Positions 32,666 through 40,602 of a stretch of 42,886 nucleotides of DNA are shown here, one piece after another. Below the pieces are notes generated by a model that was not told the origin of the DNA, ran no database searches, and saw only the letters and a list, made by a program, of their open reading frames with translations. The DNA comes from a bacterium (GTDB lineage: Bacteria; CSSED10-310; JAJRTK01). Positions within the stretch are counted from its first letter, which is position 1; every line of letters begins with the position of its first letter. The position numbers were made by a program, and so were the translations under genes. The stretch lies in the NCBI GenBank assembly GCA_024278345.1, contig JAJRTK010000503.1, forward strand, positions 1-42,886, given 5' to 3'.

Positions 32666-33625
32666 ATGGGATTCATTCGCAGTGTGGGCCGTTTTTTCCG
32701 GCGGGCCATCAGCACCGTGGGCAAGGTTCTCAAACCCATCGCAAAGATAGCGCTTCCAGCGATTGGCACGTTGATTGGCGGACCCGTTGGTGGAGCCATC
32801 GGCGGCGCTCTCGGTGGCTTGCTCACCGGTAAACCCTCGTTCAAGAACATCATTGGTGGTGCCCTTAGTGGGATTACCGGTGGCTTGGGTGGCGGTTTGC
32901 TCAAAGGCGTGGGTGGAAGTCTCCTCAAGGGCGTTGTCGGTAAGGCTTTTGGTAGTGGCGGTATCGGCAGTATGCTGGGGGGTCTCTTCAAGGGCGGCGG
33001 CGGAATCGGCGGCCTGATCAGCAAAGGCCTCGGTCTTCTTGGCGGCGGCAAAGGTGGCGGGATCGGCCAGCTCTTTGGCAAGCTCCTAGGCGGCAAAGGC
33101 CCCATAGGCGGACTGCTCAAAAGTGTCATGGGCGGCGGCGGCCCCATGGGTATTATCAAGAATCTTATCGGTGGTAAGGGGGGCGGCCTGCTCAAGAGCA
33201 TCATGGGAGGACTTGGCAAAGGTCTACCCGGTGGCCTTCTCAACATTGCCAAGAATGTCTTTGGCGGCGGCATCCCGAAAATGCTGGGCCCCAGTGGCCT
33301 CCTGGGCAAGCTCATGCCCATGCTTGGCGGTGGCAAGGGTATCGCTGGTATGCTCAAGAGCATCGTCTCTGGAGGGAATCCTCTTGGCCAGATCATGAAA
33401 ACCATGATGGGTGGCACGGGCAATCTTGGCAAAATGTTTGGTCAATCGGCCATGCGGAACCCGCTCATGAACAACTTCATGCAGGCGTTCCAGGGATCCA
33501 ACAGTGCCGGATCCAATGCATTCGGCGCTGGAATGCAAGCTTTTTCCGGTATGCAGGGCGTCATGCAGGCGCACGCGGCGCTCATGCAATCGGTGGTATC
33601 GGCCTCCCGAATGCCTACCTGGTAA
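32666..33625 (+). CDS. Glycine-rich cationic repetitive protein with no acidic residues
   Basis: 319 residues from ATG 32666, with AAGGAG upstream (an open extension to 32594 is not used). I count 94 glycines (about 29%), 25 lysines and 6 arginines, and no aspartate, glutamate, cysteine or tyrosine. The N-terminal ~50 residues form an amphipathic basic helix (GFIRSVGRFFRRA) then a glycine-zipper stretch (GGPVGGAIGGALGGLL). The middle has loosely repeated units such as GGLLKSVMGG, GGLLKSIMGG and GGLFKGGGG. The C-terminal 70 residues are different: methionine-, asparagine- and glutamine-rich, ending in RMPTW. No family is recognised. Membrane insertion, pore formation or self-assembly is inferred from composition. 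It has its own terminator; an acidic TPR gene follows. Confidence 0.85.
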   Translation: MGFIRSVGRFFRRAISTVGKVLKPIAKIALPAIGTLIGGPVGGAIGGALGGLLTGKPSFKNIIGGALSGITGGLGGGLLKGVGGSLLKGVVGKAFGSGGIGSMLGGLFKGGGGIGGLISKGLGLLGGGKGGGIGQLFGKLLGGKGPIGGLLKSVMGGGGPMGIIKNLIGGKGGGLLKSIMGGLGKGLPGGLLNIAKNVFGGGIPKMLGPSGLLGKLMPMLGGGKGIAGMLKSIVSGGNPLGQIMKTMMGGTGNLGKMFGQSAMRNPLMNNFMQAFQGSNSAGSNAFGAGMQAFSGMQGVMQAHAALMQSVVSASRMPTW

Positions 33626-33644
33626 TGTTTTCCTATTCCTGATT

Positions 33645-33694
33645 GAGAGGAGCGAGCTCCGCACACCGCGGACTTGCTCCTCGTCTCTTTTTTT
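33645..33694 (+). terminator. Strong rho-independent terminator after the glycine-rich gene
   Basis: A long stem built from GAGA/TCTC, GGAGCGAG/CTTGCTCC and TCCGC/GCGGA arms with loop ACACC, then seven T (33688-33694). It begins 20 bp after the stop and separates this gene from the next at 33771. Confidence 0.85.
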
Positions 33695-33770
33695 GCGACG
33701 ATCACGCCTCAGGCCGCGATCACTTGTCGCCGTGGGGCGCACAACGGGATAACCTCAGGAGGTAGCAGCG

Positions 33771-34571
33771 ATGGCAGAGACTCAGCCGGAGCCGAGCCAG
33801 GAACAGGCCGATCTCATCACTCCCGAAGAGATCGAGAACATGAGCCCCGAAGACCAGAAAAAACTGGCTTATAACATCGAACAGACCGCAGTCATGCTTA
33901 GCGAGCTGACGGAAGAGGAAGTGGAGAAACTCCAGGCCATGCCTTGGGAGAAACTCGACGGCCCCGCCGAGCCTGATGCGCCGCTCACCGATGAAGACAA
34001 GGCTGCCTACCGGGAGATGTGGGACCTTGTCCAGGACGGAACGACGACCATGGCGGAAGTCCTTGGCTACGACGAGGACGAGATCATGAAGACCTACAGC
34101 GTCGGAGCCGCCCTTTCCGATCAGGGACGTTATGATGATGCTCTGAAAATTGCTGAAGGCCTCCTTTTTCTCATGCCGAAGCTGGTCCCGGGCCACCTGC
34201 TCAAGGGTGAAGTTTTGCGAAAACAGGGCCGCCTGGAAGAGGCACTAGAGGCCTATAATGCGGCGGTTTCCGCCGATCCGACCTACATTCAGTCCTATTT
34301 CGAGCGGGCGAAGCTCTTCTTCCGTGCGGAAAGTGGCCAGTACTTCCTGATGGACATCCAGACCATCGCGAATCTGGATCCTGAAGCAAAAACGCCCTTT
34401 GGCAAGGCAGCGCAGAAGATCTTGGAAGCCACGGCGGAAGAACTCAAGAAAGATGGGCTCTCAGACGAAGAGCTGGAAGCTATTGGAGACGCACTAGACG
34501 ACGCGATGCTCGATATCGACGAAGATACCATTCCCGAGATCGACGAGGATGGCAACCAGATCATCAAGTAG
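33771..34571 (+). CDS. Very acidic TPR protein resembling type III secretion class II chaperones (SycD/LcrH)
   Basis: 266 residues, ATG 33771 with AGGAGG upstream. I count 63 acidic against about 24 basic residues. The centre (about 98-215) has three TPR-like units: GAALSDQGRYDDALKIAE, LKGEVLRKQGRLEEALEA and YFERAKLFFRAESGQY. Before it, AEVLGYDEDEIMKTYSVG matches the entry to the TPRs in SycD/LcrH-type chaperones. The last ~50 residues are an acidic tail (DALDDAMLDIDEDTIPEIDEDG). There is no signal peptide or membrane segment, so it is cytosolic. The neighbour upstream is the cationic glycine-rich protein, an obvious candidate client by charge. No type III apparatus gene is in the window, so the chaperone reading is an inference. 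The next gene overlaps the stop by one base. Confidence 0.78.
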   Translation: MAETQPEPSQEQADLITPEEIENMSPEDQKKLAYNIEQTAVMLSELTEEEVEKLQAMPWEKLDGPAEPDAPLTDEDKAAYREMWDLVQDGTTTMAEVLGYDEDEIMKTYSVGAALSDQGRYDDALKIAEGLLFLMPKLVPGHLLKGEVLRKQGRLEEALEAYNAAVSADPTYIQSYFERAKLFFRAESGQYFLMDIQTIANLDPEAKTPFGKAAQKILEATAEELKKDGLSDEELEAIGDALDDAMLDIDEDTIPEIDEDGNQIIK

Positions 34572-35386
34572 TGCCACGACAATCCAACGATGCAAAAACT
34601 GATGGTCATCGCTTGGCCTTCGCGGCCAAGCGATGCCTCGATGCCTTTCTTCTGCTGACCTCCACCTCTTCGGAAGAAAATAGCAGTCTCAGGGCCTTGG
34701 TCTTCCACATGCTTGAAGGTCACGCCCCAGGTTTCTTCAGGCGATGCTCGCTTGCCACTCTCCTGAATTCCGCGATGAAGGGGCTGCAGCCGTTATCCAT
34801 CGAACTCCCGGAAAACCTGCCCGCCGACGACGGAATGGCTCGCATTGACGCCTGGTATTTACGAAGGCTAAGAGGATACCCTCATCCCGATCCCGACCCG
34901 GCCTGCCTGGAGCGATATTTGCGTTCCCTTGAGGCGCGGGGAGAACCTCTTCATGGCTGGATCATCCAATGGATGTGCCAGGATGTTGGCGTCCGCACGG
35001 CCAATTTCAACCGGGAATGGGAACACCGCGGGGGCTCCCTCATCCATGACCTCTATTGGGTGACGCACCTGGTCTTGCTGGAAACCCGGTATTTGTCTCG
35101 GCCCCTGAAGCCTGGGACATTGCCCAGGCTAGAGGAGGAGCTCTTCCGGGCTTGCCATTATGCACGGGCCCGGAGGCACATCGATGTGGCGGCGGAACTG
35201 GCCATCTGTCTACAGGTGGTGGGCCGACGGAATCACCGGTGGCACACAATCTTGATCGACGAGCTTCTGGAGCACCAGAAGCACGATGGCTCGGTCATGG
35301 ACAATAGCTTGGAGGCCCGTGGGCTCCGGGCACACTGCACCGGGGCATCGCTGGTAGCTTTCGCGGGTGGTGCGAGGGAGCCCTGA
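34571..35386 (+). CDS. Unknown helical protein coupled to the acidic TPR gene
   Basis: 271 residues from GTG 34571; its G overlaps the TAG stop of the TPR gene (TAGTG), so translation is probably coupled. There is no signal peptide or membrane segment. The C-terminal half has paired helices with HDLYWVTHLVLLETRYLSRPL, ARRHIDVAAELAICLQVVG and ILIDELLEHQKHDGSVMDN. This resembles an alpha/alpha-toroid of the kind found in terpene-cyclase-like or DUF6895-type proteins; the match is to outline only. Histidine is frequent (HDLYW, THLV, CHYA, RRH), perhaps for metal binding. It ends 10 bp before the convergent membrane synthase gene. Function unknown. Confidence 0.72.
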   Translation: MPRQSNDAKTDGHRLAFAAKRCLDAFLLLTSTSSEENSSLRALVFHMLEGHAPGFFRRCSLATLLNSAMKGLQPLSIELPENLPADDGMARIDAWYLRRLRGYPHPDPDPACLERYLRSLEARGEPLHGWIIQWMCQDVGVRTANFNREWEHRGGSLIHDLYWVTHLVLLETRYLSRPLKPGTLPRLEEELFRACHYARARRHIDVAAELAICLQVVGRRNHRWHTILIDELLEHQKHDGSVMDNSLEARGLRAHCTGASLVAFAGGAREP

Positions 35387-35396
35387 AGATTCCGAA

Positions 35397-37799
35397 TCAG
35401 GCATCCCTTCCAACGACGGCGATGGCCAGAGCGTAGACCGTGAATCCGGAAAGCAAGGCAACCGTGAACCCGTAGTTCATGGCCGTCGCGAACGCCAAGG
35501 TGGTCCCCAATACTGAGGTGGCCCCATTGATGCTCCAAGCCCAGGGAATCAGACGAGGTTCTTCCCGTTCCGTGGCACGAATGCCAAGGGGAAGGGGCAT
35601 GCCCATCAGAAAGCCCATGGGAAAGACCATGAGCACCACTGCAGCAATCTTGACGGTGGTGCTGCTCACGATAAGAAAGGGAAAGACCACCGGGTAGATC
35701 AAGAGCTCCAGCAGCCCCGTGGCGATCAAAATCGCGATGACCCGTCGAGCACCATGGCGTTCCTGCCGCAACATCCGGTTTCGGGTCCAACGTGCTCCAA
35801 ACCCACTGGCCAGAAGCAGAGAAAAGAGGATGACCACCAAAGAGTAGATGGGGCGTCCCAACAAGAGGATATATTTCTGTAGAAGCGCAATCTCCACCAA
35901 GATGAAGCCAAGCCCCAGACTCCCGAAGTACGGGAGCGTCCGAAGGAGGCCAACAGGCCGTTGACGGCGGATAAGCGTGTCGAGAAGAAGCGGTCCAACG
36001 ACGAGTAGCAAGACCAGCCCCATGGAGACGAAGAGGATTGTCACTAAAATGAAGACGGCATCCAGATTGAAGCCACCCTTGTCCCGGTCCATGGAGAAGA
36101 CCCGCAAAAAATCTCTGGGCCGTAGCATGTTGAAGAAAAAAGGCCGATCATCGGTGGTGGGGGTGATGTCGTATTCATAGCCGTCCAGGAGCTCTTGCCG
36201 GCCTTCGCCGAACAATCGGGAGAAGAAGTCGTGGCTCGGTCCTCGCGGAGAATGAATGACCTCGAATTCCTCCCGCATGCAAACTTCATGGAACTTGTCG
36301 ATTTGAGCTTCATCAAGAGCATCAAGTCCAAAGATGGCGGTGGAAATGAAGGCTTTTGGATCGCGATAATAGGGTGTTTTCGCGATGAGTACATGCCGCG
36401 CCAGATCGGTTTTCCCCAGCCGCAAAAGAGCCTCCGTAGCTATCGTCACCAAGCGAAGCGTTTGGCGCGGAGGTTCCGTGTAGAATCTTGACATTGTCAC
36501 GATTCCACCAGGCTCGAGGTGCCGGAAATAGTCTTCGAACGCCTCCACCGTGTAGAGAGAGTTCTCTGAAAGCGTAAACGCCCCGGCCGCGGTGGCGGCC
36601 CAAGTATCCACAAGAGAGGCCTGGATGATGTCGTACCGCCGGGGGCTCTTCCGGACGAAAGCCCGGCCTTCGTCGATGTGCGAATCCACGTTCGGTAGAG
36701 TGTAGGGGCGTCCGGAAAAATCGCCGAAAAGCTCCTGGACAAATTCCACTATGAGAGGATTGAGCTCTACGGCGGTGACGGCCTTCGCGCCCATGGCAAG
36801 GGGCGCCAAAATGTCCCGGCCACCGCCGGGGCCAATGACCAGAGCACGGGGCTCTTCCTTGAGGTAGTAAGCTAGGGAGGTGATGTCGTGCCTGAGGTAG
36901 GAAATCTCTTCATCGCGCCCCGTGTAACGGGTGATGGGGGTTCCGGCCATGGCGTCAATGTTCACGCCGCGGAGTGAGGGCTTTGGCCCGCGGTACGTCC
37001 TGCTGATTCCCCATGAGAAGAAGCGCGGCGAGCGAGGCGTGGAGGCCTTATTGGAAACCGCAATCCTAGAAAAGGAATTCCAGCGTGTGATGAAGTTTCC
37101 GGGCTTCTCGGCGAACCCCTTAGCATACTGAATCCTGAGCCACGGTTCAGAACCCAGATTCCTCCAGGTGGCAATCATGAAGGAGATGCCCAGCACCATC
37201 GAAACCGCGATGAGCAAGCGGGAACGAGCAGCCAGAGCGTAGATCCCTGCCGTGGCGGCTCCCAGTGTCGCGATAGCCAGAATCGTGTTGACCCCTCCAA
37301 GAAAGGAGAGGAGAGGTATGACCAAGAGGCAGCCCAGGCTTGCGCCCAGCAAGTCAAAAAAGTAGAGGCGGCTGATCTGGCGTGCTCCGAAGGCAATGAC
37401 CAGAGCGATGGCGAATCCGGCGAAAAAAAATGGCACCGAGCTGAGCCCATACACGAGCAGCAATGATCGAAAGCCTTTCCAAGAGACATCGGGCTGAAGA
37501 TTGGTACCAAGGAGAATCCAAACTGCTCCCACGGTCACGACGGAAAAAAGGAGCAGTGCCAGACTGCAGAAGGCTGGAACCAGCCGAGTGGGCAGCCGAT
37601 CGCGGAAGAGATAGACCACGATCCCGCTTGCCGCATTTCCAAAAAGTGCAAGAGAAATCGCCATGAAAGCGAAATGGTACCACAGGATGACCGAAAAAAG
37701 CCTGGTCAAGCCAAGCTCCAAGAGGAGGACGACCATCGTGTTGAGAAGTAGTGCTCCAGACATGGAGCGAAGGGGAAACTGCGGGCTCGATTTGTTCAT
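35397..37799 (-). CDS. Spermidine synthase-like membrane protein
   Basis: 800 residues from ATG 37799 (weak ribosome site; ATG at codon 14 is an alternative). About six membrane segments lie in the first 210 residues, a soluble Rossmann domain in the middle and about seven segments at the end. The Rossmann domain has a SAM-type binding loop VIGPGGGRDIL (about 322-332), the acidic VELNPLIVEF, DSHIDEGRAFV and QASLVDTWAA, as in spermidine synthase-like proteins fused to MFS-type membrane parts. True aminopropyl transfer is uncertain for such fusions; the family is widespread and mostly uncharacterised. It is convergent with the gene at 34571 and divergent from the YchF-like gene across a 214-bp spacer with a hairpin. 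Confidence 0.82.
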   Translation of the reverse strand: MNKSSPQFPLRSMSGALLLNTMVVLLLELGLTRLFSVILWYHFAFMAISLALFGNAASGIVVYLFRDRLPTRLVPAFCSLALLLFSVVTVGAVWILLGTNLQPDVSWKGFRSLLLVYGLSSVPFFFAGFAIALVIAFGARQISRLYFFDLLGASLGCLLVIPLLSFLGGVNTILAIATLGAATAGIYALAARSRLLIAVSMVLGISFMIATWRNLGSEPWLRIQYAKGFAEKPGNFITRWNSFSRIAVSNKASTPRSPRFFSWGISRTYRGPKPSLRGVNIDAMAGTPITRYTGRDEEISYLRHDITSLAYYLKEEPRALVIGPGGGRDILAPLAMGAKAVTAVELNPLIVEFVQELFGDFSGRPYTLPNVDSHIDEGRAFVRKSPRRYDIIQASLVDTWAATAAGAFTLSENSLYTVEAFEDYFRHLEPGGIVTMSRFYTEPPRQTLRLVTIATEALLRLGKTDLARHVLIAKTPYYRDPKAFISTAIFGLDALDEAQIDKFHEVCMREEFEVIHSPRGPSHDFFSRLFGEGRQELLDGYEYDITPTTDDRPFFFNMLRPRDFLRVFSMDRDKGGFNLDAVFILVTILFVSMGLVLLLVVGPLLLDTLIRRQRPVGLLRTLPYFGSLGLGFILVEIALLQKYILLLGRPIYSLVVILFSLLLASGFGARWTRNRMLRQERHGARRVIAILIATGLLELLIYPVVFPFLIVSSTTVKIAAVVLMVFPMGFLMGMPLPLGIRATEREEPRLIPWAWSINGATSVLGTTLAFATAMNYGFTVALLSGFTVYALAIAVVGRDA

Positions 37800-37832
37800 G
37801 GCAACCGATAGGGAAATGTTGGTGGAAAGATC

Positions 37833-37853
37833 GCCGGACCTTAGCGGTCCGGC
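37833..37853. promoter_or_regulatory. Perfect 8-bp hairpin in a divergent spacer
   Basis: GCCGGACC (37833-37840), loop TTAGC, GGTCCGGC (37846-37853). It lies 34 bp upstream of the 37799 start on minus. No T-run follows on either strand, so an operator or leader hairpin is likelier than a terminator. Confidence 0.45.
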
Positions 37854-38013
37854 TGCCGTGTGTCAAATCGCAGGATTTCTCGTCTCCAGGCCAGGCTTGA
37901 TGTTCCATTCTCGAAAGGCTATCTTCCCTCCGCTATGGCTGTTTTCGGGTTTTTTGCGTGACATGCCGGGCTGGAATGGCAGCTCATTGGACAAAAAATA
38001 GCGGGGCGATTCC

Positions 38014-39075
38014 ATGAAAATCGGTCTTATCGGACTGCCACAAGTGGGCAAAACCAGTATATTTCAGATTCTTACAGGCCAGGAGCCCAAGGGGGATCCC
38101 TATCAATCAAAGGCCAATCTGGGTATCGCCAAGGTGCCGGACAAGCGACTCCAACTCCTGAGCCAAATGTTCGCTCCCAAAAAGACCACGCCGGCTACCG
38201 TGGATTTCATTGATATCGCGGGAATCGCCAAGGGAGCGAGTAGCAATAGCATCTCATCGGCGTTCTTGAATCAAATCCGTGCTGTCGATGCCCTACTTCA
38301 CGTGGCTCGAAAGTTTGAATCAGCGAACCTCGAACCTCCCATCCCGCTATCTGAAGCTCTTTCCACGGTTCGTGACGAGCTCCTGCTGGCGGACCTTGAG
38401 GTGGTGGAAAAACGGATCAAGCGGTTGCGGAAAGACGTTCTCAAGACAGCCGATCGCGAGGCACGAAACGAGCTTGCTCTCATGGAGCGATCTCTCCAAA
38501 GCCTGGAGGCTGAGATCCCTATGCGCGAGATGGAGCTTTCCACGTACGAGCGGCAACAGCTCCGTGGGTTTGGATTGTTCACGCTCAAACCGGAGCTTTT
38601 GGTGGTCAATGTCGGTGAGGAGATGATGGCCGACGCCACCGGGCGCCGTGAACTTGAAGCTGATTGTGGAGAAAAAGATCTGTCCTTGTCCGCACCTTTG
38701 GAAAAAGATATCGCCACTTTGGAAGACCCGGACGAAAGAACTACATTCCTTGAGGAATACGGTCTCAAGGAGCCCGCTCGTGATCGACTTCTCCGGGGCT
38801 GTTACAGGTTGTTGGGAAGAATCTCTTTCTTTACAGTGGGAAGCGATGAGGTCCGAGCCTGGACCATTGCGGCCGGGACACGTGCGTCGGTTGCCGCGGG
38901 TACGATTCATTCCGATCTCCAACGGGGCTTCATTCGAGCCGAAGTTGTGACCTACGATGATCTCATTGTTGCAGGGAGTCTTCCCGATGCCAAGAGAAGA
39001 GGCAAAGTGAGGCTTGAAGGAAAAGACTACGAAGTCTGCGACGGAGACATTCTCAACATCCGTTTCAACGTCTAG
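38014..39075 (+). CDS. YchF/DUF933-type GTPase-like ATPase, divergent form
   Basis: 353 residues from ATG 38014, a length normal for YchF (about 363). The G1 loop reads GLPQVGKTS (7-15) in place of the usual GLPNVGKS; G3 is DIAGIAKGAS. The usual G4 replacement in YchF (N-V-x-E) is seen as VNVGE. A helical coiled-coil hairpin lies in the middle (about 125-180), and the C-terminal DUF933/TGS-like domain ends with GIRAEVVTYDD-like sequence (FIRAEVVTYDDLI) and YEVCDGDILNIRFNV. YchF proteins bind ATP and associate with ribosomes in translation and stress control. This sequence is the variant form found in several non-model phyla, and may be a paralogue rather than the main YchF. Confidence 0.88.
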   Translation: MKIGLIGLPQVGKTSIFQILTGQEPKGDPYQSKANLGIAKVPDKRLQLLSQMFAPKKTTPATVDFIDIAGIAKGASSNSISSAFLNQIRAVDALLHVARKFESANLEPPIPLSEALSTVRDELLLADLEVVEKRIKRLRKDVLKTADREARNELALMERSLQSLEAEIPMREMELSTYERQQLRGFGLFTLKPELLVVNVGEEMMADATGRRELEADCGEKDLSLSAPLEKDIATLEDPDERTTFLEEYGLKEPARDRLLRGCYRLLGRISFFTVGSDEVRAWTIAAGTRASVAAGTIHSDLQRGFIRAEVVTYDDLIVAGSLPDAKRRGKVRLEGKDYEVCDGDILNIRFNV

Positions 39076-39086
39076 CTTGGGCGGTC

Positions 39087-39240
39087 GGGACCTATCAGAT
39101 CCGGTTGACAAGTCCACGCACGAAAGGAACCCACCGTTCAATTCCGTGAATCCCGGCCAGACCGCCACCGGCAAGATGCCGGTGCCACCAGGGCGGCGCC
39201 GCGGAGTGTAAAGCAAAAACGCGGGGATTTGATAGGTCCC
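39087..39240. repeat. MITE-like element with 16-bp terminal inverted repeats
   Basis: The left end GGGACCTATCAGATCC (39087-39102) is the reverse complement of the right end GGATTTGATAGGTCCC (39225-39240) with one mismatch. The interior (122 bp) has no gene but contains an eight-bp hairpin at 39166-39184 (CACCGGCA, AGA, TGCCGGTG) of the REP-like type dispersed in many planctomycete- and verrucomicrobia-like genomes. It lies between the YchF-like and CpaF-like genes. Confidence 0.55.
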
Positions 39241-39284
39241 GGCGGTTCCAGGGCAGATTCCAACGACTATTGAAGGGAAATGTT

Positions 39285-40595
39285 GTGGCCAGTTTCTCCA
39301 CGATGGATCTGGGCAGAGTCCGAACCGAGGAACGCCGTAAAATGGCGGAAAACCTTGCGTGGCGCCAGTTGAAGCACTCCGTTATCGAGCAGCTCTTCGA
39401 CTCCTGCAAGAGCAATGTCCTCGAATACGAGCAACCAGGCAGCACGGGGGACCGACGTTCAAAACAGATCCTCTCGAAAACTCTTGCAAGCCTCCTTCGC
39501 TCCTTGCCAATCAAGGAGAGCGACATCGGGCTCATGACCCAAGAGGTGCTGGGACAGATCGAGACGTTTGGCCCTTTGGCGGATCTCGTTCTCAACCCCC
39601 ACATCTCCCAGATCCAGGTCAATGGCCGAAACCGGGTCTTCGTGGAAAAAGATGGCAAGCTTCTCTTGACGGATCGACAATTCCAATCAGAGCGCCATCT
39701 GACAGTGATTATTCAGCGGATCCTCTATCCCACGGGGCAGCTCATGGGTCCCAACGAACCCGTAAGGACAGGCCGGATCGATGACGAAACCCTTGTGACG
39801 GCCATGCTTCCTCCTCTGGCCCCCAACGGAGGGGCTTTGGTGATCCGAAAGATTTCTCACGAGCTCTGTGACCTGGGGGCGCTCTTGGACAAGCATGCCC
39901 TGAGCGTGCCCATGGCCCGCTTCCTGGAATCCTGCGTCCGGGGACGAAGAAACATCGTGGTCATCGGCCCTTCGGGATCGGGGAAGACAACACTGCTCGC
40001 CGCTCTCGCCAAACTTGTGCCCCAGCACGAACGGCTGATCTGCATCGAGCGCCAGAGAGAGCTGAGCCTCACGCGTCATATCAACCATTTGAGTCTGGAA
40101 TATGGCTCCGAAACAGGCACGCTTCTCCGCCTTCTGGATTCGGCGGTGGAGATGCGCCCCAACCGTCTGATCCTCGGTGAATGCCGGGGTGCCGAGGTCG
40201 TGCATCTGCTCCAGGCGATGACTGGGTCATTCAAGGGCTCCATGACCACGGTCAATGCCAACACCTCTGCCCAGCTCGTCTCCAAGCTCGAGTCTTTCAT
40301 GCTCCTGGGGGGCGAGAACGTCTCCGACACCGTTCTTCGATCAGAAATCAGTGCGGCTGTCGATCTCGTGGTTCAGCTCGGATTCGACCTTGGCGGAGGC
40401 AGGAGAATCCTGCGGGTCACGGAAATGGCCGGACTTGAAGGCGATATCGTTGCTCAAGCCGATATCTTCCTCTACGAAGCCGGCCGGCGGGATGGGGAGG
40501 GTCGATTCCTCTTCACGGGAAGAATGCCGAGCTTTACCAAGGAGCTCGGCGCCATGGGCATTACCCTGGAACGGCGCTCCATGGAGGAAAGCTAA
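39285..40595 (+). CDS. CpaF/TadA-type secretion ATPase, orphan
   Basis: 436 residues from GTG 39285, with GAAGGG seven bases upstream; TTG 39270 and ATG 39303 are possible. The N-terminal helical part (about 1-95) is followed by an N2-type domain with PHISQIQVNGRNRVFVEKDGK. The ATPase core has Walker A GPSGSGKTT (228-236), an arginine-containing ERQRELSLTRH stretch, and LILGECRGAEVVHLLQAM with TTVNANTS, the Walker B/His-box pattern of CpaF. CpaF powers Flp/Tad pilus assembly or other type II/IV secretion. No tadB, tadC, pilin or secretin gene is adjacent, so it may serve a system elsewhere or another process. It is convergent with the sugar transferase, 7 bp apart. Confidence 0.9.
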   Translation: MASFSTMDLGRVRTEERRKMAENLAWRQLKHSVIEQLFDSCKSNVLEYEQPGSTGDRRSKQILSKTLASLLRSLPIKESDIGLMTQEVLGQIETFGPLADLVLNPHISQIQVNGRNRVFVEKDGKLLLTDRQFQSERHLTVIIQRILYPTGQLMGPNEPVRTGRIDDETLVTAMLPPLAPNGGALVIRKISHELCDLGALLDKHALSVPMARFLESCVRGRRNIVVIGPSGSGKTTLLAALAKLVPQHERLICIERQRELSLTRHINHLSLEYGSETGTLLRLLDSAVEMRPNRLILGECRGAEVVHLLQAMTGSFKGSMTTVNANTSAQLVSKLESFMLLGGENVSDTVLRSEISAAVDLVVQLGFDLGGGRRILRVTEMAGLEGDIVAQADIFLYEAGRRDGEGRFLFTGRMPSFTKELGAMGITLERRSMEES

Positions 40596-40602
40596 CTCCA
40601 CT

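Noticed and set aside
32587-33432. 281-codon proline-rich frame on minus
   Set aside because: Mirror of glycine codons in the glycine-rich gene (GGC/GCC); no start signal.
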